From Anisakis pegreffii (lineage: Eukaryota; Nematoda; Chromadorea; Rhabditida; Anisakidae), in assembly GCA_035041965.1 (NCBI GenBank), contig JAPYMA010002896.1, forward strand, positions 124,001 through 188,000: a DNA stretch of 64,000 nt, given 5' to 3'. This document shows, in pieces, positions 62,569 to 64,000 of this stretch. The notes beneath the pieces were generated by a model. That model did not search any database. It worked only from the letters and a program-made list of their open reading frames with translations, and was not told the DNA's origin. Position numbers and translations under genes: made by a program. Every line of letters starts with the position of its first letter. Within the stretch, counting starts at the first letter, position 1.

Positions 62569-63878
62569 GCTCAATTTTATGTTTGAATGAATGAAATGGA
62601 AAAAATAAAATGATATCATTTTTCAATCTAATTCTAAGCTCATTTGTTCTGGCCCTACGCTAAGCAAAAGGGAAATTTGAGACTGAAAGCGAAAACAATG
62701 TTTAAAATCTTCCAACTGGCCTGGCGCTTTGGTGCGCTTATTGTTGAACTATAAAATTTGGATAATATATTATGTTGTCGTGATACTTGTTGATTGTTTG
62801 CTTTACCACTGGCTGTTCTGATGGGTCGATTCTTTTTTGAATGCTGCATTGATAGTTGTATTGTTAGCCCTCTTGTGGGCCGTCGAACAGCTGTTCTCGT
62901 CTTTACCCTCTTGCAGGGCTGTTGAACATCTTGTCCATCCAGATATGCCTCGAAAGAATTCCGGTTATTTTTTGAAATAACTAAAATAATGTAATAATTG
63001 GCTGGAATTTACTCACGTCATAAATCATTGTTGCTTTATCTTGTCCACTCGACCATTCGTTGTCTACCCGTTCCTGTTACATCTTCTTTCTTCTCGCTCC
63101 CCTCTTCCGGGAAGCATTCACCTCAATCAACATCGCGAACTGATGATCATCGTCGTCAGCCAATTCCGTCACTCGGTCTTACCTGAGAGCACAAACATTC
63201 AGTTCATTGAGGATTACCACGTTTCAACGAATACTACGTCATAACGAAATAAAACAACGGGTCACATTTCATCACAACCAAATCTAAACTGCAATCGGTT
63301 GATGACAGTCTAATGTCACCAAACCCGCATTCAATTCGATCTAATACAACTCAATTAAGCACCGAGTACCATCAAATCTATTTCATAATGTGGTATTACC
63401 CAATCCAAAACACTTCTCAATCACTTCTCAAATTCCAATCCAAAACACTTCTCAAATTCCGAAAGCAGAAAGCATTCCAGGTACAATCATAAGAACAATG
63501 AAAGGTGACAAATGACTGTGTAAGGAATAAGGGTGTACATAAGTGACAAAACGCGATGCGAAGTTTAGAATGCCCCGAAAGAACTCTTAAAATCTGAAAT
63601 GTAACATATTCCATCTGAGTTTCCCTCAAGACACATGAGTAAATGATAATATGGCATAAAACAACAGCGTAATACAGTGGATGATAATTGTCGTTACTAT
63701 AGATGCAGCAAAACGGCATGATACAATAGAACTTGCCATATATTCATCTTACATATAGATTTTTATACATAGATTGACAGATTATTCATAAATCGAGCAC
63801 ATCCACATTACTACACCCTAAAAAATACTGCTGAATTCACAAAGAAAATATTCGATCGAAAAAGAAGTGTGTAAAAAA

Positions 63879-63893
63879 GTGGTTACTAACAAC
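63879..63893. repeat. Diverged copy of the GTGGTCACTGACCAC motif
   Basis: GTGGTTACTAACAAC preceded by AAAAAA and followed by GGCTCAATTTTCA. The flanks are conserved although the palindrome has decayed. Confidence 0.65.
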
Positions 63894-64000
63894 GGCTCAA
63901 TTTTCATTCACTTTCCGTAGATTTGAATAAGTAGAAAAAAGAACTAAGAAGTGCGATGATTCAGCCACGAATTTATAATTATTTATGAATAAATTGTAAA

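Larger units (their letters stand above)
59998..64000. other. Repeat-rich intergenic tail of the window; no gene seen
   Basis: Outside the duplication and motifs, two stretches (60180-60480 and 61790-62060) are built from loosely repeated AACTCA/AAGTC/GTCAAGT words, like decayed minisatellite. Open frames up to 100 codons occur (for example 63417-63719, minus) but have no splice or family support. Confidence 0.5.

Overview
The window looks like nuclear DNA of a nematode. It is AT-rich, its genes are cut into many small exons (50-320 nt), intergenic space is full of short repeats, and the recognisable proteins match animal families. The unc-79 gene and a worm-like mitochondrial L16 point to Nematoda. 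I would guess a large-genome, non-Caenorhabditis lineage, but no marker in the window fixes the species. All exon models below were built by hand from reading frame, splice signals and remembered family sequence; no alignment was run.

Layout. At 1-3029 there is mostly non-coding DNA with two copies of a small inverted-repeat element. At 3030-7228 (+) lies CDC45, the replicative helicase subunit, with 12 phase-consistent exons from the HVLVIVNSDVDAL block to the stop; the first exon is not firmly placed. At 9198-38185 (-) lies a 29 kb gene for UNC-79, the large accessory subunit of the NALCN/NCA sodium-leak channel. I resolve 43 exons that join in phase into about 2,190 codons. cdc-45 and unc-79 converge, about 2 kb apart. 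Three copies of one hAT-like non-autonomous transposon sit in three different unc-79 introns. At 38.2-44.0 kb is the upstream region of unc-79, with a CpG-rich block and one arm of a 145-bp inverted repeat whose other arm lies in unc-79 intron 1.

At 44-53.3 kb three minus-strand genes follow one another. They are mrpl-16 (mitochondrial ribosomal protein L16, 53258-51365), PGAP2 (GPI-anchor lipid remodelling, 49152-47389) and an unrecognised two- or three-exon gene (45692 to about 44020) with a possible elongin-BC-type box at its N-terminus. From 53.3 kb to the end I see no convincing gene. That region holds direct repeats, a dimeric tandem repeat, a tRNA-like SINE-type array, and a 0.6-kb duplication carrying a long hairpin.

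The genes do not form one pathway: they cover DNA replication, neuronal excitability, mitochondrial translation and GPI-anchor maturation. The most unusual shared property is splicing. About half of the inferred introns begin with GTT, many acceptors end in AAG instead of CAG, and two consecutive unc-79 introns appear to use GC-AG.
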